Source: Isohypsibius dastychi (taxonomy: Eukaryota; Tardigrada; Eutardigrada; Parachela; Isohypsibiidae). Taken from it: a stretch of 13,908 bases of DNA. The translations under genes were made by a program, and so were the position numbers. Positions within the stretch are counted from its first letter, which is position 1. The number at the start of each line of letters is the position of its first letter. The notes under the pieces are model-generated. The model did no database searches. It was not told where the DNA came from and was given only the letters and a program-made list of their open reading frames with translations. Location: the NCBI GenBank assembly GCA_034696485.1, contig JAQIWT010000916.1, positions 1 to 13,908 on the forward strand, read 5' to 3'. Positions 1 through 8,109 of this stretch are shown piece by piece.

Positions 1-334
1 GAATGACGCAACGGATTTTGTCACGGTGAGGTCAATGTCTTCTTGTGATTTGAATGAAATTCGAGCAGGGATTGTGCGTGAAACGAGTGCATCTCTATTC
101 TTTTCTTCTCGTCTCGCTTCTCGCACCTTTCATGAAGAGACGTGACGTCACTCTATTTGGCGTCAATAACCTCGCAAGTCTGTCCAGAAATTTGTTCACC
201 TTGACATTTATTAATCGAAACTCGTTTATTATTTTCAAAATTTGATTTATCTAATTTTAGATTTTAATATTTATTTCAGATTCTTGTTTTTGCTTGCATT
301 AAATTTCAGTGTTTAATTTCCTCTTGTTTTCCAG
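1..334 (+). other. Upstream region / possible 5' UTR and promoter of the E78-like gene
   Basis: No convincing coding sequence is seen here. A polypyrimidine tract and AG (ctcttgttttccag, ending at 334) look like a splice acceptor, so the exon carrying the receptor start codon probably begins at 335 and an untranslated first exon lies upstream. A perfect palindromic TGACGTCA is present at 143-150. The 63-codon open frame at 54-245 runs into AT-rich sequence and resembles no protein I know. Confidence 0.4.
143..150. promoter_or_regulatory. CRE/ATF-like palindrome TGACGTCA
   Basis: This is a full 8-bp match to the CREB/ATF bZIP binding palindrome, lying about 270 bp upstream of the predicted receptor start codon. 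The match is direct. That it acts as a regulatory site of the receptor gene is inference from position alone. Confidence 0.3.
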
Positions 335-413
335 GTTTTTCTATACATTCTCTGAACCGGAAGTTGGATGGTATACACATGGTTGAGGAGATATTTGTGA
401 CTGATCTGAATAA

Positions 414-3400
414 ATGTACCGGCATCCGAAAGATGCCATGTTTCGAGCAGCGGATAGCAGCAATAATCTTGACCAGATCTTCTCATCGTGTTCCGAACCT
501 GATCGCGAGCAATCAATCTCTTCCTTCACTTCCATCAAGGACGAACCCAGATCCGCATCTGCCGGCTTGTTTAAAATCGAGGAGGATTTTTATGGAGATT
601 CGGAGTCGGATTTGAATCCGCTGCAGCATCTCGAAGCTAGTACCACCACTTCCGACGTTTCCGACGACAAAAATCCCAAAGATTCGGGTTGGTTGGAGAT
701 TTTATTTAAACGGATAGAAAATTGAAAATGAAAATTATGAAATCAACTGATTTTATCAATTATTCAAGTGTATGTTTGGGCATTTTTAATGACTTGATGT
801 AAAAAGCAGTGGCCTAATCGGATGTTTCAGTTTTTGTTTGTATTATTCATGCTTTTGATATTAATTTAACGAGAACAATTTAATTTACTCTAACAAGTAA
901 TTTTTATTTTAGTTTATAGACACCAATCAATTTAATTTTACTTTAATTCAGTGTTAACCAATTTTATTTTTGGATAATCTCTTATTATTTTGTCGATTTT
1001 AATATAATGTCTTTTTTTTGTTTCCAGATTCCAATTTTCAGGCAGCTGCCGCAGATTCCAATTCTTCCACGCCGTCCAAATCATTCGTTCCGTGTAAAGT
1101 TTGTGGGGATAAGGCCAGTGGATATCATTATGGTGTTACGAGTTGTGAAGGATGCAAAGTACGTAAATCACTAATAAGAAACTTGTAAATTATCAAATCT
1201 CGTTTTTTTCACAGGGATTCTTCCGGCGGTCCATCCAAAAACAAATCGAATATCGATGTTTGCGGGATGGAAAATGTCAGGTGCTCCGACTCAACCGGAA
1301 CCGGTGCCAGTTTTGTCGATTCAAGAAATGTCTCGCAGTTGGAATGTCTCGAGATTGTAAGTCTTGTATCTCACTGATGATTAAAAATATCATTATTATT
1401 TAATATATTATAATATTATCATTATATAAAAATATTAATAAAAATATTATAAAATATTATAAAAATATTAGTTATAATATTATTTTTTTAATCTTGTGTA
1501 TTTTTATTGCAGCTGTGAGATATGGAAGAGTGCCGAAATGTCGAACGAAAGGTTTGGAGATGAAGATGGCCTCGGGATCCTCGTCGACGAATTTCACCTC
1601 GCCGACAGAAAAGAGCATCTCTCCTGATTCGGCATGTACTCCAACACCGGATCTGAATAATCTGGATGTTAACAGCGAGGAACATCTGGCCATTTATGAC
1701 ATCATCCTCAATGTCACTCAAGCACATGTTAGCAATTGCTTTTACACGGACGACAAAATTCGCCACTTGAACCGCCATCCGGCCATTCTGGTATGCTCCA
1801 TTCAAATTAATGTAATTTAACAACCGCAAAAAGCATGCTTGGGTAGATTTTTGATTTGCACATATATTATAGATGAAAATATGACTATTTTCGTTGTTTT
1901 ACAAATTTTTAATTGTTGACGAAAGTGATGTGAAAAATTGTTCATAGCTCGAATATTCCCGGATTTTTACTAGTTTTCGAAAAGTTTTAAAACCTTGACT
2001 TGACGCAAAAGAAGTTTAGCACAGCACATTTGCGGATTATTTACAGTAATTACCAGTGCTGTATATTTAATAACTTAATTTTACTGGATGAGAAAAGGGC
2101 AATTTTTCTCCAAGTTCTAGATTTTTAACATTCTGTGTACAGTAAAAATGTATGTTCTTTAATAATTTTCGGTATTTAATAATTGATAATTAATATTTAA
2201 TAATAATATTTAATTAATATATTAAATGTTAAATAATTAATATTCAATATTTAATAATTTTCGGTATTTTTCATCGTTTTGCATTCGTGGAGTTTTTGCA
2301 TGAATGCATTGATGAAATATTCTCCCATTTATTTTTTATCAAGTTTTTCGAACAGACTGGGTTTTTCGGAATTCATGACTTGGAAAACTTTCTTTTAATC
2401 TGGCTAAGAATGAGTCAAACCTAGGAAATATTCTCAAACTACCGAAATTTAAGATTGATTTCTTCGAAAAAATATTGAATTTATGATGATTTTTGTTTTT
2501 TGTTCGTTTTTAGTCCGAGTCGACGTCGAGTTCCTCGCCGGATAGTATGCACGTCCAAAAGATTATTATGTGGCAGAGTTTAGCCAACCTGATCAATCCA
2601 GCAATTCAGCGGATGGTCGAGTTCGCCAAAAGAACGCCGAGTTTTGGAGAGCTTTCTCAGGAAGATCAGCTGATACTTATAAAAGGAGCTTTCCTGGAGA
2701 TCTGGCTTATTCATGCCGCGAAAGTCATGCATCATCATCAGATCACTTTTCAAGATGGCAGCTATGTTACCAAACAGCAACTCGACATGATTTTTGAGGT
2801 TGGTTTTTTTATTCCGACCGGAAACGGCTTTAAAAATGGGCTGTTTTTAAAAAAATAGAAAAAGCTGGATTTTATTTTAAAATCACACACACTCTTTCGG
2901 AATGAAAACTTTTATGGTTTATTTATTTGTTGTTGTTTGATTGCAGGGAGAATTCACGGCGGGAATTTTCAAGTTTGCCTCGGAAATTCAGCAGCTCAAC
3001 CTGAATGATACTGACCTGGGGCTCTTCTCGGCAATCGTCCTCTACACACCGGGTAATTCCCTGTTCTCAGCTACCAATTTAAATGAAATAAAACTAAAAC
3101 TTAAGAAACATTTGAGATTGAAAAAAATAATTTTATGGATCGACCGGATTTATTTTTGGGAGAGGCTAATCGCACAACCTTTTTAACCCAAATACTATTC
3201 CCACAACCATTTGCACAACAATTTGTTATTCCCACAACCTTTTGTTAATTATTTAATTTAACATTTCGAACAACCGTTTGTTAATGCCACAACCTTTCTC
3301 CGATTTTTCTCCGGTCATGCCTGCAACATGATCTAACGGTTTTTTCAAAACTTAGACTCCTTGGAAATATACTTGGCATGGAATCGCGTCACGACTCCGA

Positions 3401-4479
3401 AACTGAGGAATCGCGATTCCAAATGCACGAACCTGCGATTTCGAAATGAGTTCGTGATTCCCAAAAAATCAGTTTGAGAGTCCGTTCACATTTTGAAGAT
3501 TTTGAATGCCAGGAGGTCGTTTTTAACATTCCACAAAATAATTTCAATAATGGAATGCTGGCAGTTCCGTCCAATTCGAACTGCAGTTCAGCGAATTTCG
3601 GACTGCAGTCCAAGTCCAAGGGGTTTCGACTGCGATGAAAAAAAGAATTGATTCTATTTCTGTTCAGTATTTTGCTGTGTTCTTCATGATAAAAAAACAG
3701 CAAATTTACAACGTAACGTTATAAGAAAAACGGTTTTTGTGGCGAATTCCCGCGGTAACTGCCGTCATCCTTGCTCTTATGGTAGTTTTTGGCGAAACGC
3801 AAACAAATTTTCTGCGAAGTGTTACTGTGAAGTACTAATTTGTTATCGTAAACAGCACTGCAAAAAACTAAGCACAAAATGATGTTCAAGTATTATCCTG
3901 CTCGAATTTTCAAAATTTAGAAAAAAGGTTGTGGCATTAACAAAAGGTTGTTCAAAATATTAAATCAAATAATTGATAAAAGGTTGTGGGAATAACAAAT
4001 AGTTGTGCAAATGGTTGTGGGAATAGTATTTGGGTTAAAAAGGTTGTGCGATTAGCCTCTCCCTTTATTTTTTTCTGAATATTTCCGTTATTTAAGAATT
4101 TCCACAATTGCGTGAAATTTTTTTCACCGTTATCTGGTTTGATTGCTTCTTTTTTAACCGCAAATAGTTCATCGGAAAAAAGTGCTTGTGTTTTATTGTC
4201 ATTGCAGATCGGAATAATTTATTCGACGTCAAATTGGTTGAGCAGATTCAGGAACGTCTGAAAGATGCCCTCAAAGTCCAACTGACTCGTCATCGTAATC
4301 CAGAATCTTTCTTATACCAGAATGTCTTGTCAAAACTGCCGGAATTGCGAGCGCTAAATAGTAAACACTGCGAACGCCTTCAATGGTATCGGCTGCAATA
4401 TCAGTATCTTACAAATATGCCCCCCTTATTTGCGGAAATATTCGACATACCCAAATCCGACGAAGAGGTAAGCATTTGA
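414..4479 (+). CDS. E78-like nuclear receptor (NR1E family), seven coding exons
   Basis: Ligand-type nuclear transcription factor. Exons: 414-687, 1028-1158, 1215-1356, 1513-1790, 2514-2798, 2947-3052 and 4208-4479, giving about 495 aa with all phases matching. The start is the first ATG after an in-frame stop at 384-386. The DNA-binding domain spans residues 114 to about 185: finger 1 is C-x2-C-x13-C-x2-C with P-box CEGCKG, and finger 2 is C-x5-C-x9-C-x2-[20 protein letters not shown] and [13 protein letters not shown] are typical of insect E78 and differ from E75 (HSCEGC, AVRFGRVPK). The ligand-binding domain signature FAKRTPSF...EDQLILIKG lies at residues 311-332, and the domain ends in [12 protein letters not shown]. 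The first donor is uncertain (687, or 639, which also keeps phase). The end is uncertain too: GAG|GTAAGC at 4467 is a strong donor that would splice to 4954 and stop at 4974. E78 acts in ecdysone-response cascades in insects; here that is inferred by homology. Confidence 0.88.
534..581 (+). other. Two SUMO-consensus motifs in the receptor N-terminal domain
   Basis: Within the receptor A/B region, IKDE (K42) and FKIE (K54) both fit the psi-K-x-E sumoylation consensus, 12 residues apart in an acidic, Ser-rich stretch. The motif match is direct. Modification is inference, although paired SUMO sites are common in nuclear receptor N-terminal domains. Confidence 0.3.
1357..1512. repeat. AT-rich simple sequence in receptor intron 3
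   Basis: The intron between receptor exons 3 and 4 is almost pure A/T, built from loosely repeated AATATT and ATTATA units at about 1384-1490. It starts GTAAGT and ends in TTGCAG. I see no other function. Confidence 0.6.
1791..2513 (+). other. Receptor intron 4, non-coding
   Basis: This 723-nt intron (GTATGC...TTTTAG) joins exons ending and starting in phase 0. It is AT-rich with frequent stops in all frames. The only structure I see is a repeat-flanked AT segment at 2158-2269. Confidence 0.6.
2158..2269. repeat. 20-bp direct repeat flanking an AT-rich block
   Basis: The 20-mer TTTAATAATTTTCGGTATTT occurs at 2158-2177 and again, perfectly, at 2250-2269. The 72 bp between hold AT-only sequence with a further 12-bp direct repeat, ATAATTAATATT, at 2186-2197 and 2233-2244. 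A local tandem duplication of about 92 bp that later diverged is the simplest reading. Confidence 0.6.
3149..3157. repeat. Left 9-bp target-site duplication
   Basis: TTTATTTTT lies immediately left of the inverted-repeat element and is repeated immediately right of it at 4064-4072. The T-rich composition makes a chance match easier than usual, but both copies abut the termini exactly. Confidence 0.65.
3158..3297 (+). repeat. Left terminal inverted repeat (140 bp)
   Basis: The repeat is built from a recurring CACAACC core followed by T/A-rich spacers (cores at about 3172, 3201 and 3233, with variants between). This is the layout expected of subterminal protein-binding repeats. The outer 62 bases match the reverse complement of the right end perfectly. 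Confidence 0.82.
3407..3420. repeat. Perfect 14-bp palindrome inside the element
   Basis: GGAATCGCGATTCC is self-complementary over 14 bp. Nearby sequence repeats parts of it (GGAATCGCG at 3380-3388, GCGATT at about 3434), so this interior block may be an old degenerate repeat cluster. Confidence 0.5.
3578..3611. repeat. Two 12-bp palindromes sharing a CTGCAG core
   Basis: GAACTGCAGTTC (3578-3589) and GGACTGCAGTCC (3600-3611) are both perfect palindromes 10 bp apart, differing only at symmetric positions. They lie in the interior of the inverted-repeat element. Confidence 0.5.
3924..4063 (-). repeat. Right terminal inverted repeat (140 bp)
   Basis: Reverse complement of the left repeat, ending GCCTCTCCC at 4063. 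The seven differences all lie in the inner 78 bases. Confidence 0.82.
4064..4072. repeat. Right 9-bp target-site duplication
   Basis: TTTATTTTT directly follows the right inverted repeat and matches 3149-3157. Confidence 0.65.
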
Positions 4480-4912
4480 GTTGAATTGTAATTGTAACAG
4501 GGGGCTTTATGTCGTTTTACAAACCGGCTTTCACAAAATTTCTAGAAGCGGATTGAAGTTGGTTACTTTTGAATTTGAGAATACTTTTTTTTCAAGGCGT
4601 GTTGATTTTCGCTAGAATCCAAAATTGAAAGATTTTTTTCATGTGGAATATTTGCTGAAGAAGTTGGAAATTTTCTGTTTTCAATTTTGTTTTAATATTT
4701 CCGGATTTTCTGTTTTATTTATGTATTTTGTTTTTGAAATTTTCAGATTTTCTGATTCATTTCTCAGATTTTCTGTTTTAAAATTCTAGAATTTTCTGTT
4801 GCAATTTTCCAGATCTTCTGTTTCAAATTTAAAAAATTTTCTCTTTTTGAAGGTGTTTTTTTGCAGATATATCTCTGAAGTTTTTGAACCGGATTTTCTT
4901 GCAAAGTCTCAC
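4480..4912. other. Region downstream of the receptor; T-rich, probably non-coding
   Basis: No confident exon. If the receptor is not spliced after 4467, this is its 3' UTR; otherwise it is an intron. I saw no canonical AATAAA poly(A) signal on the plus strand here. The segment 4670-4823 holds a degenerate short repeat. Confidence 0.4.
4670..4823. repeat. Degenerate ATTTTCTGTTT repeat array
   Basis: The 11-mer ATTTTCTGTTT or close variants begin at 4670, 4704, 4747, 4768, 4791 and 4813. The last four are spaced 21-23 bp apart, which suggests a decayed minisatellite of about 22 bp. Confidence 0.45.
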
Positions 4913-5951
4913 ATGAAAGCTGCGGAATTTAATCTTGTTTTTTTTAGTTTCAGATGCTCCTGGCTTCTTCGTGAAAAGCAAGTGTTCCTTCCTTCCGGCT
5001 GGCCGATGCCCGTTTTTCCTCAGATTGTTTTACCGGTAAGCGCGACTCAGTTTTGAAATTTCATATTCCGACAAACGGAATTGCATTTCCGGTTCAGCTC
5101 AACAAAATTATTTATTTTCTAGATTTTACATTCTCACCACATATATCCTCAATCGACATTTGGACCAACTAATTCCGCTCCTCTTCTCTTCCTTCCCATT
5201 CTGTCTGCGTATTCTATATTTCGTCGATCCACATCAAACATTCTGATCTTGCCTTAAAATGGTCTCTCTGGAATAATGTGAAATCTGATTCAACTCTTCT
5301 TTCTTTCTTCATCTTTTCAACTCGCGACGATTTGCACATGTTTTGTTTTATTGTTTAACACTCACGTTGTTGTTTTTTACTTGTTTCTCTCACTTTCATC
5401 CCCATGACCTTTGATTGTTTTAATTATTTTAAAGCTGCTCAAACGTCGAGATGATTTTTTATGTAATGTATCAAATCTGAATGATTTTCATGTGAGAAAA
5501 AGATGGATGGCCTTTTGTTGCTCTGCTCCTTGAATTATTATTAGAATCTCATATTTTAGTGTGCTACAATATGACTCCCTAGACGGAATTCGGTATCTAT
5601 TTACAGAATTTCGTAAAACTATTGGTGGAGGTCTTCATTTCCGGTAGCGTTTCTTCGTCTCACCCAATTATATTCAAACAAGTAACAGACTCGTACGCAC
5701 TTTCTTCTCATGCTCTAGCATGTAGATTGGTGGAAATTATTTTGGCGGGGTTGGAGATGAAAGACAAGGAGAGAGCCGCAGCAGTGTTGCCCAAATTGGG
5801 TGATGCCACAAATGTACGGAGTATTTTTAAAACTCGTTCCACCACCCACTAATGCTTGATCATGCTCATTTTGGTACAGGGCTTTGATATCCACCAAGTT
5901 ATTAGGTTGAGTCAGCGTGCTCTTTTCTTATACTCATTCCGCGGGGTATAA
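4913..5951 (+). CDS. Unrecognised small gene, tentative three-exon model
   Basis: Three open segments join in phase: 4913-5035 (donor CCG|GTAAGC), 5607-5813 (acceptor TTTACAG, donor AAT|GTACGG) and 5880-5951 (acceptor TTGGTACAG, stop TAA at 5949). The product would be about 133 aa. The middle exon has balanced codon use and reads like alpha-helical protein, for example CRLVEIILAGLEMKDKERAA, as in HEAT-like helices. I do not recognise the family. The first exon is the weakest: its frame is open upstream to 4868 (or 4853), so the true start may lie elsewhere. The middle exon is also in phase with the receptor donor at 4467, so these could be alternative 3' exons of the receptor gene. The 66-nt second intron fits the size of others in the window. 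Confidence 0.3.
5036..5606. other. 571-bp stretch with no gene seen
   Basis: T/C-rich sequence with stops in all frames. In the tentative model it is an intron (GTAAGC...TTACAG). No repeat or RNA gene recognised. Confidence 0.4.
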
Positions 5952-5953
5952 AA
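5947..5953 (+). promoter_or_regulatory. TATA box of the first transgelin-like gene
   Basis: TATAAAA in the GC-flanked context GCGGGGTATAAAATGCAG is a textbook TATA box, 106 bp before the ATG at 6053. That places a start site near 5977-5985 and a 5' UTR of about 70-75 nt. It overlaps the TAA (5949-5951) that would end the tentative upstream gene. Confidence 0.6.
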
Positions 5954-6052
5954 TGCAGCTCAAGAAGCGCAACTGGTGGATACTTGAATCGTTATACTTG
6001 TTCCGCGCGACTTCACTCTTTTTGCGGTTTATCGAGGAACTTAGTCGTCATC

Positions 6053-7643
6053 ATGAATCACGGACCCATGTATGGAAGTAGCGCGGCTGCTAGCCGAAAG
6101 GTCAGTCAATTCTTACGCCTTTTCTATGGTTTAGATAAGATACGAAACATCCGAATCGAACTTTATCCTAAACAGTCAGGAGCGGGCTGAATTTTCAACT
6201 GTGACCTTTCAATATGTAATCTAAATTACTCATCCCATCCGTTACAATTCGAGTCCCAGATAGTCGTCTATCAGAAAAGATTTCTGGTGTGACCGAGTTC
6301 CTTATGCGCAGCTAGGAACTGCGAAGCCTGGACTGCAAGCATTTCAGACAGCACCAGTACTGATCAGTAGCTTTGATGAAATGAGTTTGTGCTGTTTGTC
6401 ATGGGAAGAGATTACGTACCAAACCGAGCCCTCTTGGCGGCAGAAGTATGTTTGACTCAAGTACGTACAGTATGTGAACCACGCACAGCTGCTTGCTGTT
6501 TTTTCCAGAGCAAAATGGCCGTATCAGGGGGCAGATCTTCCCTGATACCCTCAAGGCTGGAGATGTTCGGGGGGAGGGGGGGGGGGTGTGCTGTTAAAGC
6601 ACACTGTTTCATTGAGCCAATGGTGACAGAGGGGTCAGGTGAAACAACCAGTGACAAAGAAACTGGGATGTCACAACGAGGATCGCTCCCACCAATCACC
6701 AAACGTTAATTCACTCAGCTCAGCACACATGCTCCGTTCAGCCCATTACTCCTTTCAGAAAAGCATAAGTTTCCCCCAACAGGCATCACACCAATGCCGT
6801 CAAACGGTGCTACTTTAGTATGTAGTACACACAAATTAAAATACTATAGGCTTTGAAACTCAAGGCGTTGGAATAAAATTGTGGACAAATAAGATAAACT
6901 AGGTTTCAGAGGCATTCGACAAAACTTGCGAGACAGGTTCTTGAATAGCATAACCTCGTTTTTTGATAGTTGGCTGGCAAACGCGATGGCGACCAGGAAG
7001 CTGCAGCTCTCCAATGGATCGGTGGTATCCTTGGTGAACGGTTGCCCAATGGTCAATACGAGGATGTCCTACGAGATGGTCAGATTCTCTGCCGGTAATA
7101 TTGATTGCCTATGTCAACCGCTCGATTATAGAACAAAGATTTCTGCATAGATTCATCAACAAAATCCATCCATCGATCATCTCCAAGATCAACTCGGGTG
7201 ACCAGCAGTTCAAACTGATGGAGAACCTCTCCAACTTCAACGAAGCATGCAAGAAGCTCGGAGTCAAAGATACTGACTGCTTCCAGACTGTCGACTTGTG
7301 GGAACGACGTAATATCCCCCAGGTCACCAACTGTCTGAACGCTCTTGGTAGTGTGGTAAGCTGGACTTGCTCAAACTCTGACAAAATGACTTTACATTGT
7401 TGACATTCACAGCTCCAACGCACCCACCCCAACTTGCCACCATATGGACCGAAGGTTTCTGAAGAAAACAAGCGTGAATTCACCGAAGAGCAACTGGCTG
7501 CTGGAGCTCAGGTCATCAGCCTCCAATATGGAAGCAACAAAGGTCACTTTTTTCTCACGACAAAAAAAATGATTATTTAACTTCATCACGTTTTAGGTGC
7601 GAGCCAGAGTGGACAAAATTTCGGAAACACGCGTCATATGTAG
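6053..7643 (+). CDS. Transgelin/Mp20-like calponin-homology protein, upstream copy
   Basis: Small actin-associated muscle protein of the transgelin/calponin family, 184 aa. Exons: 6053-6100, 6970-7094, 7151-7355, 7413-7542 and 7597-7643; all junction phases agree (0, 2, 0, 1). The N-terminus GPMYGSSAAASRK is a divergent form of the family GPSYGLSxxVxxK opening. A single CH domain covers about residues 25-135 (LQWIGGILGERL, DTDCFQTVDLWERRNIPQV). One calponin-like repeat closes the protein (ISLQYGSNKGASQSGQNFG...TRHM). Length equals that usual for Mp20. Exon 2 begins TTG GCT GGC after the acceptor TTTTTTGATAG. A TATA box lies upstream and AATAAA downstream. The neighbour at 8110 is a paralogue. 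Family assignment is firm; an actin-binding role in muscle is family knowledge. Confidence 0.93.
6101..6969 (+). other. Intron 1 of the upstream transgelin-like gene
   Basis: This 869-nt intron runs GTCAGT...GATAG. It is less AT-rich than the receptor introns. It contains a long G-run at 6569-6586 and a 106-codon open frame at 6389-6709 with no ATG at its start and no recognisable domain. First introns of muscle genes often hold enhancers, but I see no specific site to name. Confidence 0.5.
6569..6586 (+). repeat. G-tract (6 G, A, 11 G)
   Basis: Eighteen bases with a single A interruption. The tract could fold as a quadruplex or be a slippage-prone homopolymer; its exact length may be unreliable in the assembly. 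Confidence 0.6.
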
Positions 7644-7790
7644 TCACATATCTTTTATTTGTTGTGAAGAATTTTGTATACGACTCCGTGCGACTGCGAG
7701 ATAAAACTCATCATCAAGTTCCTTTTAAATGTTCGAAATTCAGAACCGGTTAGAAGTGGATGAATCAGAAGTTGTGTTTGATTCCATCTA

Positions 7791-7796
7791 AATAAA
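7791..7796 (+). terminator. Poly(A) signal of the upstream transgelin-like gene
   Basis: AATAAA lies 148 bp after the TAG stop (7641-7643) and before the next paralogue. This is the expected position for 3' end formation. Confidence 0.6.
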
Positions 7797-8109
7797 CGAT
7801 GAAGAGATGAGTCAGATGTAAAACAGCCGAAATTAATCCCCGCTTAGACGGAAGAGGCGGACCTTAGGGCCTCCTCCGCAGCCGAGCATCTGTGTTTTTT
7901 TCCGGTCTCAGTTTGTATTAAGAATAAACCTCTTCTCCGTCTCTCCTTCACGTTCTTCTTATTTCCCCACTGACTGTGTTTTCGAAGGAAGGAAGAAAGC
8001 AAGAAGTATCGGTTCGTACGATAGATTTCGATTCAACCGCCCTTCTCATCTTCATTCCGAACGAGCACTTTCCGATTCATCTCTTACGTACGTTTTCACC
8101 AAAAAGAGA
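7797..8109 (+). promoter_or_regulatory. Promoter and 5' UTR region of the second transgelin-like gene
   Basis: The spacer between the poly(A) signal of the first copy and the ATG of the second. No clear TATA box is seen, unlike the first copy. A TCAGTT at 7908-7913 fits the arthropod-type initiator and is a candidate start site, giving a 5' UTR of about 200 nt. An ATG at 7976 opens a short frame before the real start. Confidence 0.4.

Larger units (their letters stand above)
3158..4063. mobile_element. 906-bp non-autonomous inverted-repeat DNA transposon (Mutator-like MITE candidate)
   Basis: The element sits inside receptor intron 6. Its ends, 3158-3297 and 3924-4063, are 140-bp terminal inverted repeats with 7 mismatches by eye (about 95% identity). 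Both start GGGAGAGGCTAATCGC, and the first 62 positions are perfect. It is flanked by TTTATTTTT on both sides. Long inverted repeats plus a 9-bp duplication are the pattern of Mutator-like elements; hAT and P elements make about 8-bp duplications with short repeats. The 626-bp interior holds no credible transposase; its longest frame, about 100 codons on the minus strand (3389-3703), resembles nothing I know. It is therefore probably a MITE or internally deleted copy mobilised in trans. Superfamily assignment is inference. Confidence 0.82.

Noticed and set aside
54-245. 63-codon open frame upstream of the receptor
   Set aside because: No recognisable domain, AT-rich second half, and no link to the receptor frame; more likely 5' untranslated or promoter sequence.
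364-615. 83-codon plus-strand frame overlapping the first receptor exon
   Set aside because: Out-of-frame shadow; the frame starting at 414 leads in phase to the zinc-finger exons.
1020-1360. Assignment of the receptor to E75/Rev-erb instead of E78
   Set aside because: E75 has HSCEGC and AVRFGRVPKREK; here [21 protein letters not shown] and SVRYGRVPK match E78. The LBD alone would be less decisive.
3389-3703. 104-codon minus-strand frame inside the inverted-repeat element
   Set aside because: It spans the palindrome cluster, shows no transposase motif, and is about the length expected by chance.
6389-6709. 106-codon frame in intron 1 of the upstream transgelin-like gene
   Set aside because: It has no ATG at its start, is driven partly by the poly-G tract, and is not needed to complete the 184-aa family protein.
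7109-7483. 124-codon minus-strand frame opposite the transgelin exons, with a matching one at 9049-9351
   Set aside because: Antisense shadows; both copies arise because the conserved sense codons leave the reverse strand open.
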